Part shown: piece after piece, positions 8,032 through 15,883 of the stretch
Numbering within the stretch: the stretch's first letter is position 1
Layout: every line of letters starts with the position of its first letter
The notes under the pieces: generated by a model
What the model was told of the DNA's origin: nothing
The model's database searches: none
What the model saw: only the letters and a program-made list of their open reading frames with translations
Made by a program: the position numbers and the translations under genes
From: Paraburkholderia sp. C35
Lineage (GTDB): Bacteria; Pseudomonadota; Gammaproteobacteria; Burkholderiales; Burkholderiaceae
NCBI RefSeq assembly: GCF_003121405.1
Contig: NZ_QBUY01000104.1
Location: 1 to 32,640 of the forward strand
DNA length: 32,640 nt
Direction: 5' to 3'

Positions 8032-9119
8032 ACGCAAGCAATCCGAAGCAGAAGGAGGGCGCCGGCTACACCGCGCTGCTGGTGGCACTGTGCTGGTGGG
8101 GCCTGATGCCGCTGTACTACTGGCATCTGAAAGAAGTGAGTCCGCCCGAAATGCTCGCGCACCGGGTGTTCTGGTCGTTCGTGGTGCTGTCGGCGGTGAT
8201 CATGCTCAAACCCGCGTTGCGGCGCCAGATGGGCGGCTGGCGCGCGTTTGCGCTCGCGCTGCTGCCGGCCATCCTGCTGTCGGCGAACTGGGTCGTGTAC
8301 ATCCTCGCGTCGGTGACGGGCAATGCACTGCAGGCGAGTCTCGGATACTTCCTGAATCCGCTGCTGTCGGCGGCGCTCGGCATCGTGTTTCTGAACGAGC
8401 GGCTCAACGGCCTGAAGGCGGCCGCGCTCGCGCTCGGGCTGGCGGGCACGATAGTCCAGTGCGTCGCACACGGCGGCTTGCCCGTGTTCGCCGTGATGCT
8501 GACGGTAACGTTCTCGCTGCTCGGTCTCACGCGCAAGGTGTGGCCGACGCGCAATGCCATCGTCAGCACCTGGCGCGAGACGGTCGTGATGATGCCGTTC
8601 GCGCTCGGCTGCTTCGGCAATCTGGCTTCGCACCATGCGCTGGCATTTGCGTCGTATGACGCCGATGCATCGGTGCTGATGATGCTCGCAGGTCCGCTCA
8701 CGGTGGTGCCGCTCGCGCTGTATGCGTACGCGATGCCGCTCGTGTCGCTGACGGAATCGGCGGTGATGCAGTACGTGACGCCGACGGTGACGTTTATCCT
8801 CGCGCTCACGGTTTTCCACGAACGGCTGACGGCCGTCGATCTGGCGGGCTACGGGCTGATCTGGTGCGGCCTCGCGCTGGCGACGTATGCATCGGTGCGG
8901 CGCCGTCCGTTGACGATCACGGTCGCCGGATCAGGCGCAACGGCGGCAACGGCTGGAGCGCAAAGTGTGCAGGGCGTGCAAGGTGCGAGCGTGGCGGCAA
9001 GCAACGTGTCGTTTCTCGCAGCACACAAAAAGACGCCAGCTTCCGCTGGCGTGAATAGGTTCTGGCATTCCGAGGGCCGTCCAGAACCTGAGAGACGGTG
9101 CGAAAAGTCTGACGCATAG
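8028..9119 (+). CDS. rarD: RarD-type EamA/DMT-superfamily permease
   Basis: 363 residues; the ATG at 8028 overlaps the aminotransferase stop, so it is the last gene of the peptide operon. About ten hydrophobic segments are visible through residue about 297, with the RarD-like opening (GLMPLYYWHLKEVSPPEMLAHR) and the motif LLLSANWVVYI-type sequence near residue 85. RarD proteins are inner-membrane drug/metabolite transporters of poorly known substrate. In this operon it could export the product or a small by-product (inference). Typical RarD ends near residue 298; here 65 further residues, rich in Ala, Gly and Val then charged, run through a hairpin that belongs to a minus-strand terminator. 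That tail may be a recent extension. Confidence 0.85.
   Translation: MNASNPKQKEGAGYTALLVALCWWGLMPLYYWHLKEVSPPEMLAHRVFWSFVVLSAVIMLKPALRRQMGGWRAFALALLPAILLSANWVVYILASVTGNALQASLGYFLNPLLSAALGIVFLNERLNGLKAAALALGLAGTIVQCVAHGGLPVFAVMLTVTFSLLGLTRKVWPTRNAIVSTWRETVVMMPFALGCFGNLASHHALAFASYDADASVLMMLAGPLTVVPLALYAYAMPLVSLTESAVMQYVTPTVTFILALTVFHERLTAVDLAGYGLIWCGLALATYASVRRRPLTITVAGSGATAATAGAQSVQGVQGASVAASNVSFLAAHKKTPASAGVNRFWHSEGRPEPERRCEKSDA
9027..9052 (-). terminator. Intrinsic terminator, minus strand
   Basis: The stem ACGCCAGC/GCTGGCGT with loop GGAA, followed on the minus strand by CTTTTTG. On the plus strand there is no T-run, so it acts on leftward transcription, although it lies inside the rarD frame. 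Confidence 0.6.
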
Positions 9120-9149
9120 CCGCGTCATAGACTTGTGATTCAGATTCGA

Positions 9150-9175
9150 GCGCGCCGGATGAGAATCCGGCGCGC
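9150..9175. terminator. Strong 11-bp hairpin after rarD
   Basis: GCGCGCCGGAT and its exact complement, separated on the plus strand by GAGA (a GNRA tetraloop). It lies 31 bases after the rarD stop and may end or protect the 3' end of the operon transcript. There is no U-run on either strand, so intrinsic termination is uncertain. Confidence 0.4.
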
Positions 9176-9255
9176 TTGATGCATGTTGCTGCTTGCTGTC
9201 GAGTGTAACCCCAGTTCGCAAAATGAGCTTGCAAAATATGCGAATTAGTTGGGGA

Positions 9256-9736
9256 CGGATTGTACGCTCGCGCACCAAGCCATTTGTAAGCGTGAGCCTG
9301 TCATGGCGCGCATCCATCGTCGTCCCAAGGGCGGAAACAGCCGTTTTTGCGCCACGGGAGCGATCCCGCAAAAGAACTTATAATCAAAGGTCGCGACCAC
9401 GCCGGACAACGGATTGCCGGCGATGTGGACGGGAGAACAATGAGCCGCGGGCGAAGCAGTTTGCAAGAAGGTGTGGCCGCCGGCACGGAGGTGTCGATGG
9501 AGCAAGCCTTTCTTTGTGTCGGATGAGCGCCTGCATGGCGTTTATCCCGTCGTGGTGGCGCTGGCCTGCCGGTGGCCCATCACGGCCGGCTTTCGTTGAT
9601 TCCCCTTCAAGTTTGCATCGCACGATACGTTGCGCGTGCCGCGGCCGGCCGTTTTTCGTGGCGTGTCGCAGTTTTTTCGGATTTGATTCGGATTTGATTC
9701 GGATTTCAAACGGCGTGTGAGGCGCCAGGCAATTTC
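9256..9736 (+). other. Intergenic region before the TerB operon, with a possible 28-codon ORF
   Basis: This stretch has a TATAAT at 9379-9384 without a convincing -35. It also has a small ORF at 9440-9526 (28 residues, ATG after GGGAG) of no recognisable family, and a triple 11-bp repeat just before the TerB gene. Nothing else is supported. It may be a long leader of the operon downstream. Confidence 0.35.
9676..9707 (+). repeat. Three tandem copies of TTCGGATTTGA
   Basis: An 11-bp unit is repeated at 9676-9686, 9687-9697 and, truncated, 9698-9706, some 30 bases before the TerB start. The period is about one helical turn, so it could be a protein-binding array or simple slippage. Confidence 0.8.
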
Positions 9737-12124
9737 ATGACAAGTTCTCCCGGCTCGTATGACGACGAGCCGCTGGTATCGATGAGCACGGCTGGCGCGA
9801 CGGCCGGCACCTACCGCATTGGCACCGCGCCGGCCGGCGCGCGGCCGGGCGTGCGCGCGTCGGTGCGCTGGATCGCGCCGGGCGAAAGCGTCGAGATCCA
9901 CGGCATCGAGGTCACGGGAGGCTTCTTCTACCTGGGCGACGTGCAACGCGCCCACGCCGATTCGATCGAAGCGTGCGTGATCGACCCGCGCTTCGAGATC
10001 GCCGAAGATGGCGCGAACCCCGCCACGGGCCTCGGCAGCGTCGCCCTCAGCTTTGGCGGCTTCCCGCCGGAGCAGCGCCGCACCTATCTCGACTGGCTTG
10101 CCTCCGAGCGCAAAAAATCGGCGATCGATACCGGCTATCTGTTTTTCTACCTGTACGGGCTGGAGCGGCGCGTACTGATCGATGGCGCAGCGGGCAAGGT
10201 AAGCGGCGACGAGTTCGACGCCATCGCGAAAGAACTGCGGCGTCTGCTCAATCTCGACGCGAACTACGGCTGGCAACAGCATGTGCGCGCGCTGATCGAT
10301 GCGCTGTCGCTGATGGCGTCGCGGCACACGCGGATGTATCTGCAGAGCGCGCCCGACGGGCTGGCGACGGGTTATCAGGTGCCGCTGAACGTGCGCGTCG
10401 CGTTCGGCCAGGCTGCGCTCGACCAGCATCCGTTGCCCGCGAACTGGGCGCTCGCGTGGGTCAAGCTCGACCCGATGATGGTGCGGCGCACGGCTGTCGC
10501 GCGCTGTCCCGAAGAGTTCGACCGCGTGTTCATGCGGCAGTACCGCGACCGTTTCGGCGCCGGCATGATCTTGCCCGCGAACCGCACGAAGCTCGACGCA
10601 TCGCCGCAGCCGTCGTTCCGCGCGTTGAAGAGCGTGCCTGTGCCGGGTTTTCTTGTCGGACTGCCCGACATCGCGGCCGTCAACAGCACGCGCAACAAGC
10701 TGCAACTGCTGATGCACGAAAGCGCTGCCGCGCTCGACGCATACAGCCGTTATCTGGGCCGCTATCCGGAGGCGCAGGGCACGCTGGAAGCGACGCTGAC
10801 CTTGCCGCCTGCGCTCTGGCCGCAAGCCACGCACGACGCCATCGGCACGCTCGCCGGCGAAATTGCGCACGAATCGGCGGTGAGCACCTTCGGCGCGCTG
10901 CTGGCGCGCTTCGGCTCGGGCGGCAAGATGACGCGCGACAAGGCCGTCGTGTTCACGACGGCACTTGCCGAAGCGGGCATCGCCGTCGAACCGGACGTGC
11001 GCCTGGGCGCACGCACGCCGAAGCCCACCGACGCCGTCGCATTGTTCGCCGCCACGCCGGGCGCCGCGCCGTTGCCCGTCGACGAGGCTTATGACGTCGC
11101 GACCATCATCGTCGATCTGGCCGCCACGGTCGCACGCGCGGACGGCGACGCGACGCAGCGCGAAACGGCCGTGATCGAAGGGCAGATCGACCAGTGGCCG
11201 CATCTGTCGGATGCGCAACGCGCGCGGCTGAAGGCGCGCAATCTCACGCAACTGGCGCAGCCGACGGCGAGTGCCGGCCTGAAGAAAAAGCTCGAACCGC
11301 TGACACACGACGTCAAGGCCACGATTGCGTCGTTTCTGGTGCATACGGCGAACGCCGATGGTGTCGTGTCGCGTGAAGAAGTCCGTTTGCTGGAAAAGGT
11401 GTACCGGCTGCTGGGCATCGATCCGCAGCGCCTTTATACGGATCTCCATCAGCACGCGAGCGGCGCGCAGGTGGCGCCTACGTCCACAAAGCGGGCCGCG
11501 CGAAAGCATGCGGCCGGGGAGCCGCAATCCGCGCACTCCGCGCAAGCCGCCGTCCCGAAGCACGAGTTCGTGCTCGACGCGACGCGCATTGCTGCGCTGA
11601 AGGAAGAGACGGCGCGTGTCTCGTCGATGCTCGCGGATGTCTTCGTCGACGAAGCGCACGGCACGGTGAAAACTGCGCCTGCGCACGAGACGGAACCAAC
11701 GTACTCCGTCGAGGCACAGGACATGCTGGCGACTCTGCGTGAGCCGCCTGATGAGGACGCATCGAATTCCGTGGCGCGCGCCGTCGCCGCAGCAGAAGGA
11801 AGTGCGCCCGTGGAATCAGACAAGCCGGTTGGGTCGGATCGACCCGTGCAATCAGATACACCGACCGAGCCGCCAAACCCCGGATCAGCCGAGCCGCTGC
11901 TGGGCCTCGACGACGCGCATTCGCCCTTCCTGCGCCTGCTGGTCACGCGCGCATCGTGGACGCGCGCCGAACTGGCCGACGCTGCATCGCGTCTCGAACT
12001 GATGCTGGACGGCGCGATCGAACAGGTAAACGAGGCGTCGCTCGATCAGTGGGACGAGCCGCTCACGGACGGAGACGATCCCGTCGAAATCAATCAGGAA
12101 GTCGCACAAAGGTTGGCTGCATGA
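9737..12124 (+). CDS. TerB_N / TerB / TerB_C multidomain protein
   Basis: 795 residues. The N-terminal part (about 50-250) carries the TerB_N pattern (SVEIHGIEVTGGFFYLG, then FPPEQRRTYLDWLASER and FFYLYGLERR). Residues about 450-575 match a TerB-like helical metal-binding domain, with acidic repeats AxADGD...E and ANADGVVSREE. After a low-complexity acidic linker (about 640-725) the last 70 residues fit TerB_C (W-T-R-A-E-L, LMLDGAIEQVNE). TerB-domain proteins occur in stress and phage-defence gene sets linked to the membrane. The gene is followed by an ATPase that overlaps its stop (ATGA) and by a helicase, forming a fixed trio. The molecular function is not known; a scaffold or sensor role is inferred. 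Confidence 0.82.
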   Translation: MTSSPGSYDDEPLVSMSTAGATAGTYRIGTAPAGARPGVRASVRWIAPGESVEIHGIEVTGGFFYLGDVQRAHADSIEACVIDPRFEIAEDGANPATGLGSVALSFGGFPPEQRRTYLDWLASERKKSAIDTGYLFFYLYGLERRVLIDGAAGKVSGDEFDAIAKELRRLLNLDANYGWQQHVRALIDALSLMASRHTRMYLQSAPDGLATGYQVPLNVRVAFGQAALDQHPLPANWALAWVKLDPMMVRRTAVARCPEEFDRVFMRQYRDRFGAGMILPANRTKLDASPQPSFRALKSVPVPGFLVGLPDIAAVNSTRNKLQLLMHESAAALDAYSRYLGRYPEAQGTLEATLTLPPALWPQATHDAIGTLAGEIAHESAVSTFGALLARFGSGGKMTRDKAVVFTTALAEAGIAVEPDVRLGARTPKPTDAVALFAATPGAAPLPVDEAYDVATIIVDLAATVARADGDATQRETAVIEGQIDQWPHLSDAQRARLKARNLTQLAQPTASAGLKKKLEPLTHDVKATIASFLVHTANADGVVSREEVRLLEKVYRLLGIDPQRLYTDLHQHASGAQVAPTSTKRAARKHAAGEPQSAHSAQAAVPKHEFVLDATRIAALKEETARVSSMLADVFVDEAHGTVKTAPAHETEPTYSVEAQDMLATLREPPDEDASNSVARAVAAAEGSAPVESDKPVGSDRPVQSDTPTEPPNPGSAEPLLGLDDAHSPFLRLLVTRASWTRAELADAASRLELMLDGAIEQVNEASLDQWDEPLTDGDDPVEINQEVAQRLAA

Positions 12125-13431
12125 CAACGATTCGCCCCAGGGACCGCGATGCGGTCCTGCAATCCCTGCGCGCCGGCGTGGTGCCGCGCATCGGCCAGCA
12201 TCTGATCCAGGTCGGCCGCGCGCGCGAACTCGAAGCGCTGCTGAAGGACATCGAACGCGTCGCGGACGGCGGCTCGGCGTTTCGCATCGTCGTTGGCGAA
12301 TATGGCGCGGGCAAGACGTTCTTCCTGAATCTGGTGCGCGCCATCGCGCTGGAGAAAAAGCTCGTCACCGTGCACGCGGATCTGAATCCCGACCGGCGTT
12401 TGCATGCGTCGGGTGGCCAGGCGCGCTCGCTGTACGCGGAGCTGGTGAAGAACATGGCCACGCGCACCAAGCCCGAAGGCGGCGCGCTGGCGGGCGTGGT
12501 CGAGAAGTTCATCGGCCAGGCGAAGACGGAAGCGAAGGCCACGGGCCGCAGCAGCGACGAAGTGATCCGCGCGCAACTCTCGGTGCTGACGGAAATGGTC
12601 AACGGCTACGATTTCGCCGATGTGATCGCCGCGTACTGCCGGGGCTTCGAGGACGGCAACGAGAAGCTCAAGAGCGACGCCGTGCGCTGGCTGCGCGGCG
12701 AATTCACGACGCGCACCGACGCGCGTCAGGCGCTCGGCGTGCGCACGATCGTCGATGACGCGAACATGTACGACCAGCTGAAGCTGCTGGGCCGTTTCGT
12801 GCGGCTCGCGGGCTATAGCGGGTTGATGGTGTGCCTCGACGAAATGGTGAACCTGTACAAGCTCGCCAACGTGCAGGCGCGCAACGCGAACTACGAACAG
12901 ATTCTGCGAATCCTGAACGATTCGTTGCAAGGCTCGGCGGAAGGGCTGGGTTTCGTACTCGGCGGCACGCCCGAGTTTCTGCTCGATACGCGCCGCGGCC
13001 TGTACAGCTATGCCGCGCTGCAATCGCGTCTCGCGGAGAACGCGTTCGCGACCAACGGCCTCGTCGATTACAGCGGCCCGGTGATCCGCCTCGCCGCGCT
13101 CACACCGGAAGATTTCTACGTGCTGCTCGACAAGCTGCGCGTGGTCTACGCATTCGGCGACGCGAGCAAGGCGCTCGTGCCCGAAGAAGCGATTCCCGCC
13201 TTCATGGCGCATTGCGCGACGCGGCTGGGCGAAGCGTATTTCCGCACGCCGCGCACCACCATCACGGCGTTCATCAATTTTCTCGCGGTGCTGGAACAGA
13301 ACCCGTCGGCGGACTGGCGTGAACTGATCGGCAGCATGGAGGTCGAGCGCGATCTGGGCGGCGCCGCCGATATCGTCAACGACGCCGCGCCCGATAGCGA
13401 CGATGAGCTTGCCAGCTTCCGGCTCAACTGA
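12121..13431 (+). CDS. BrxD-like P-loop ATPase (DUF2791/BREX-associated type)
   Basis: 436 residues; the ATG at 12121 overlaps the TerB-gene stop. The AAA/STAND-like P-loop is GEYGAGKT (59-66, K65), and Walker B is LMVCLDEM with D240-E241. The motif VGRARELEALL near residue 31 and the later GTPEFLLDTRRGLYSYAALQSRL segment (about 282-302) match ATP-binding proteins of the BrxD type, found beside Lhr-like helicases in BREX type 2 loci. It likely supplies ATP-driven switching to the helicase encoded next. No methylase, PglZ or BrxL gene is present, so this is not a full BREX locus. The family call is from recognised motifs and context. Confidence 0.8.
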   Translation: MTTIRPRDRDAVLQSLRAGVVPRIGQHLIQVGRARELEALLKDIERVADGGSAFRIVVGEYGAGKTFFLNLVRAIALEKKLVTVHADLNPDRRLHASGGQARSLYAELVKNMATRTKPEGGALAGVVEKFIGQAKTEAKATGRSSDEVIRAQLSVLTEMVNGYDFADVIAAYCRGFEDGNEKLKSDAVRWLRGEFTTRTDARQALGVRTIVDDANMYDQLKLLGRFVRLAGYSGLMVCLDEMVNLYKLANVQARNANYEQILRILNDSLQGSAEGLGFVLGGTPEFLLDTRRGLYSYAALQSRLAENAFATNGLVDYSGPVIRLAALTPEDFYVLLDKLRVVYAFGDASKALVPEEAIPAFMAHCATRLGEAYFRTPRTTITAFINFLAVLEQNPSADWRELIGSMEVERDLGGAADIVNDAAPDSDDELASFRLN

Positions 13432-15679
13432 CGGCCAGGGCGGCTCGACCGGTTCAAGCGGCCCGACCGGCTCAAGCGCCTCGCGCAGTTTCGAGCTGCT
13501 CGACGAGCAGATCCGCCGCTGGATCTGGCGCGAAGGCTGGACGGAACTGCGCGATGCGCAGGAGCGCGCCGTCCCCGCGCTGATCGATGCCGACCGAGAC
13601 GTAATCATCGCGGCGGCGACGGCGGCGGGCAAGACGGAAGCCGCCTTTCTTCCCATTCTGTCGAACCTGCTGCGCGATGAACCGTGCAGCGGCTCCGTGC
13701 TGTACATCAGTCCGCTGAAGGCGCTGATCAACGATCAGTGGGCGCGGCTCGACAAGCTGTGCGAAGCGCTGGAGATTCCCGTTACCGGCTGGCATGGCGA
13801 TGTGTCGTCGGGTCGCAAGCATCGGTTTATCAGGAAGCCCACGGGCGTGCTGCTGATCACGCCCGAATCGCTCGAAGCGATGTTCGTGACACGCGGCGCG
13901 TCGCTGGCTGAGACGTTCGGCGCGCTGCGCTATGTGGTGGTCGACGAGTTGCATGCGTTTATCGGCTCCGAACGCGGCATGCAGTTGCAGTCGCTGATGC
14001 AGCGTATCGATCACGTGTGCGGCCGCAAGGTGCCGCGCGTCGGGCTGTCGGCGACGCTCGGCGACATGCAGCTTGCCGCCGGGTTTCTGCGCCCGCGCGC
14101 GGCGCAGAACGTGCAGATCGTCGAGTCGGGCAACACGGGCCAGGAGCTCAAGATCCTGCTGAAAGGCTATATCGAGAAGCCGCCGCGCATCCAGTTCGAA
14201 CCGGGCATTGAAAATCCCGGACTTGAAGACGTCGTGCCCGCGAGTACCGTCGAAGTCGCGAATCATATGTACAAGGTGCTGCGCGGCTCGAACAACCTCA
14301 TCTTTCCGAACAGCCGCCGCCAGGTCGAGCTTTATGCCGATCTCTTGCGCCGCGCGTGCGAGCGCGACGGCTATCCGAACGAGTTCTGGCCACATCACGG
14401 CAGTCTGTCGAAGGAATTGCGCGAACAGACCGAGCAGGCGCTGAAGGCGGCCGACCGTCCGGCCAGCGCCGTCTGCACGACGACGCTGGAACTGGGCATC
14501 GACATCGGCGCGGTGAAAAACGTCGTGCAGGTGGGCGCGCCGCCGTCGGTGGCGAGCCTGCGGCAGCGGCTCGGGCGTTCGGGGCGCCGCAAGGGCGAAG
14601 CGGCGATCCTGCGCTGCTATTCCGTCGAAGCGGAGCTGCACAGCGGCTCCGATCTGTCGGACCGGCTGCGCGAGAGCCTCGTGCAATCGGTGGCGATGGT
14701 GAATCTGCTGCTGCGCGGCTGGTTCGAGCCGCCGCGCGCGCACGGCATGCATCCGTCGACGCTGGTGCAGCAGATTCTTTCCATCATCGCCGAGCGCGGC
14801 GGTGCGCGCGCGAGCGAACTGTGGGACACGCTGGTTGCACACGGCCCGTTCGGCACCATCGATAAACCCGTCTTTGCCGCGATTCTGCGCAGCCTTGGCG
14901 ACAAGGACCTGCTGGTGCAGGAAGCGGGCGGATTGCTGCTGCATGGCGTGGCGGGCGAACGGCTCGTCAATCACTACGAGTTCTACGCCTCGTTTTCGAC
15001 CGACGACGAGTTCCGCATCATCGCGGGCGCGACGGTGCTTGGTTCGGTGCCCGTGTCGCGTCCATTGGCGCCGGGGCAGGGGCTGGTGTTCGGCGGGCAG
15101 CGCTGGCGCGTGCAGGACGTCGATGCGGGCAGAAAGACGGTCTACGTCACGCCCGATTCAGGCGGCGTGCCGCCCGTGTTCGACGGCGGCGGCTCGCTGG
15201 TGCACGACGAAGTGCGTCGCGAGATGTTCAACGTGCTGAAGGATGGCGCGCCCGTCGCGTTTCTCGACACGACGGGCCGCGAACTGCTCGAAGAAGCGCG
15301 CCGCTTTTTCGCGTCGAACGAACTGGCGACGCGTGGCGTGTTCACGCACGGCGGCAACACCGTGCTCGCCACATGGTGCGGCGACTGGATCAACGATGCC
15401 CTCGTCGTGCTGCTGCGCGCCGAAGGACTCGACGCGTGGAATCAGGGCCCGACAGTGAGCGTGCGCGTCGCGGGTTCGGTGAAGGATGCGCTGCAACGCA
15501 TCGCCGCGCTGACGCCGGGACAGACCACGGATGCGCTGCGCGCCATCGGCAACATCGATAACGAGAAATGGGACTGGACCTTGCCCGACGACGTAAAGCG
15601 CCGCGCGTACGCGTCGCTGCGGCTCGACATGACGGGCGCGCAGGCCCTGGCGCGGCGGCTCGCCGCGGCGTGCGATTGA
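13403..15679 (+). CDS. Lhr/BrxHI-like superfamily 2 helicase
   Basis: 758 residues. Motif I is AATAAGKT (71-78), motif II is DELH (181-184), motif III is SAT (216-218) and motif VI is QRLGRSGRR (about 387-395), with a DAQ motif near 51-53 as the Q-motif. The C-terminal half after the RecA domains matches the Lhr-type winged-helix/extension region. The start codon lies 29 bases inside the ATPase gene in another frame, so residues 1-28 (Ser/Gly/Thr-rich) are coded by DNA that also encodes the ATPase tail; no closer ATG is available. Helicases of this type act on DNA or RNA in repair and in phage defence (BrxHI in BREX type 2). The defence role here is inferred from the trio. Confidence 0.85.
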   Translation: MSLPASGSTDGQGGSTGSSGPTGSSASRSFELLDEQIRRWIWREGWTELRDAQERAVPALIDADRDVIIAAATAAGKTEAAFLPILSNLLRDEPCSGSVLYISPLKALINDQWARLDKLCEALEIPVTGWHGDVSSGRKHRFIRKPTGVLLITPESLEAMFVTRGASLAETFGALRYVVVDELHAFIGSERGMQLQSLMQRIDHVCGRKVPRVGLSATLGDMQLAAGFLRPRAAQNVQIVESGNTGQELKILLKGYIEKPPRIQFEPGIENPGLEDVVPASTVEVANHMYKVLRGSNNLIFPNSRRQVELYADLLRRACERDGYPNEFWPHHGSLSKELREQTEQALKAADRPASAVCTTTLELGIDIGAVKNVVQVGAPPSVASLRQRLGRSGRRKGEAAILRCYSVEAELHSGSDLSDRLRESLVQSVAMVNLLLRGWFEPPRAHGMHPSTLVQQILSIIAERGGARASELWDTLVAHGPFGTIDKPVFAAILRSLGDKDLLVQEAGGLLLHGVAGERLVNHYEFYASFSTDDEFRIIAGATVLGSVPVSRPLAPGQGLVFGGQRWRVQDVDAGRKTVYVTPDSGGVPPVFDGGGSLVHDEVRREMFNVLKDGAPVAFLDTTGRELLEEARRFFASNELATRGVFTHGGNTVLATWCGDWINDALVVLLRAEGLDAWNQGPTVSVRVAGSVKDALQRIAALTPGQTTDALRAIGNIDNEKWDWTLPDDVKRRAYASLRLDMTGAQALARRLAAACD

Positions 15680-15883
15680 CACCGGCACGCTGCCGGAGCG
15701 CTCGAAAACACGTGGAAACACGTGAAAACGCGCACACTCCAGGTGCAAGCGATCCAATTAAGCGGTAGCATACATTTCTTTGCGCCTATCGAATCGCCTG
15801 CTTGAAAACCCGCTTGTACGCCAGTTTTCAGCGCGCTTTCGGTGTTTCAGCGCCGCACCCCCCGCACTCAATACCAGCCCCCC
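15680..15883 (+). other. Short intergenic region between helicase and MFS gene
   Basis: About 200 bases. The only structure seen is two near-tandem AAACACGTG units around 15707-15727, the E-box-like CACGTG core twice. No convincing promoter or terminator is visible. Confidence 0.3.

Larger units (their letters stand above)
9025..9255 (-). ncRNA. Candidate structured RNA with five hairpins and intrinsic terminator
   Basis: Read on the minus strand from about 9254, the sequence folds into successive perfect or near-perfect stems: CCCCA/TGGGG enclosing TTCGCA/TGCGAA (9209-9254); an 11-bp stem (9150-9175); AAGTCT plus GACGC pairs (9105-9134); a 9-bp stem AGGTTCTGG/CCAGAACCT (9057-9089); and an 8-bp terminator stem followed by CTTTTT (9052-9027). 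A TACAAT-like -10 is at 9264-9259, with a weak TTACAA 19 bases further upstream. No known RNA family (6S, RNase P, tmRNA, SRP) is recognised. It is antisense to the last part of rarD. It could instead be a stack of terminators. Confidence 0.4.

Noticed and set aside
7212..8819. 535-residue open frame on the minus strand opposite the aminotransferase and rarD
   Set aside because: It is the antisense shadow of strongly coding plus-strand genes: His/Arg-rich, no ribosome site, no domain pattern. Long antisense frames are common in GC-rich DNA.
9542..11686. 714-residue open frame on the minus strand opposite the TerB gene
   Set aside because: Arg/His-rich shadow sequence without domain pattern; the plus strand has clear TerB_N and TerB-like features.
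12094..13731. 545-residue minus-strand frame opposite the ATPase
   Set aside because: Antisense to a clear Walker A/B ATPase; low-complexity Arg/Ala/His composition.
12121..15679. Complete BREX system
   Set aside because: Only BrxD-like and BrxHI-like genes are present; no PglX methylase, PglZ, BrxC/PglY or PglW.
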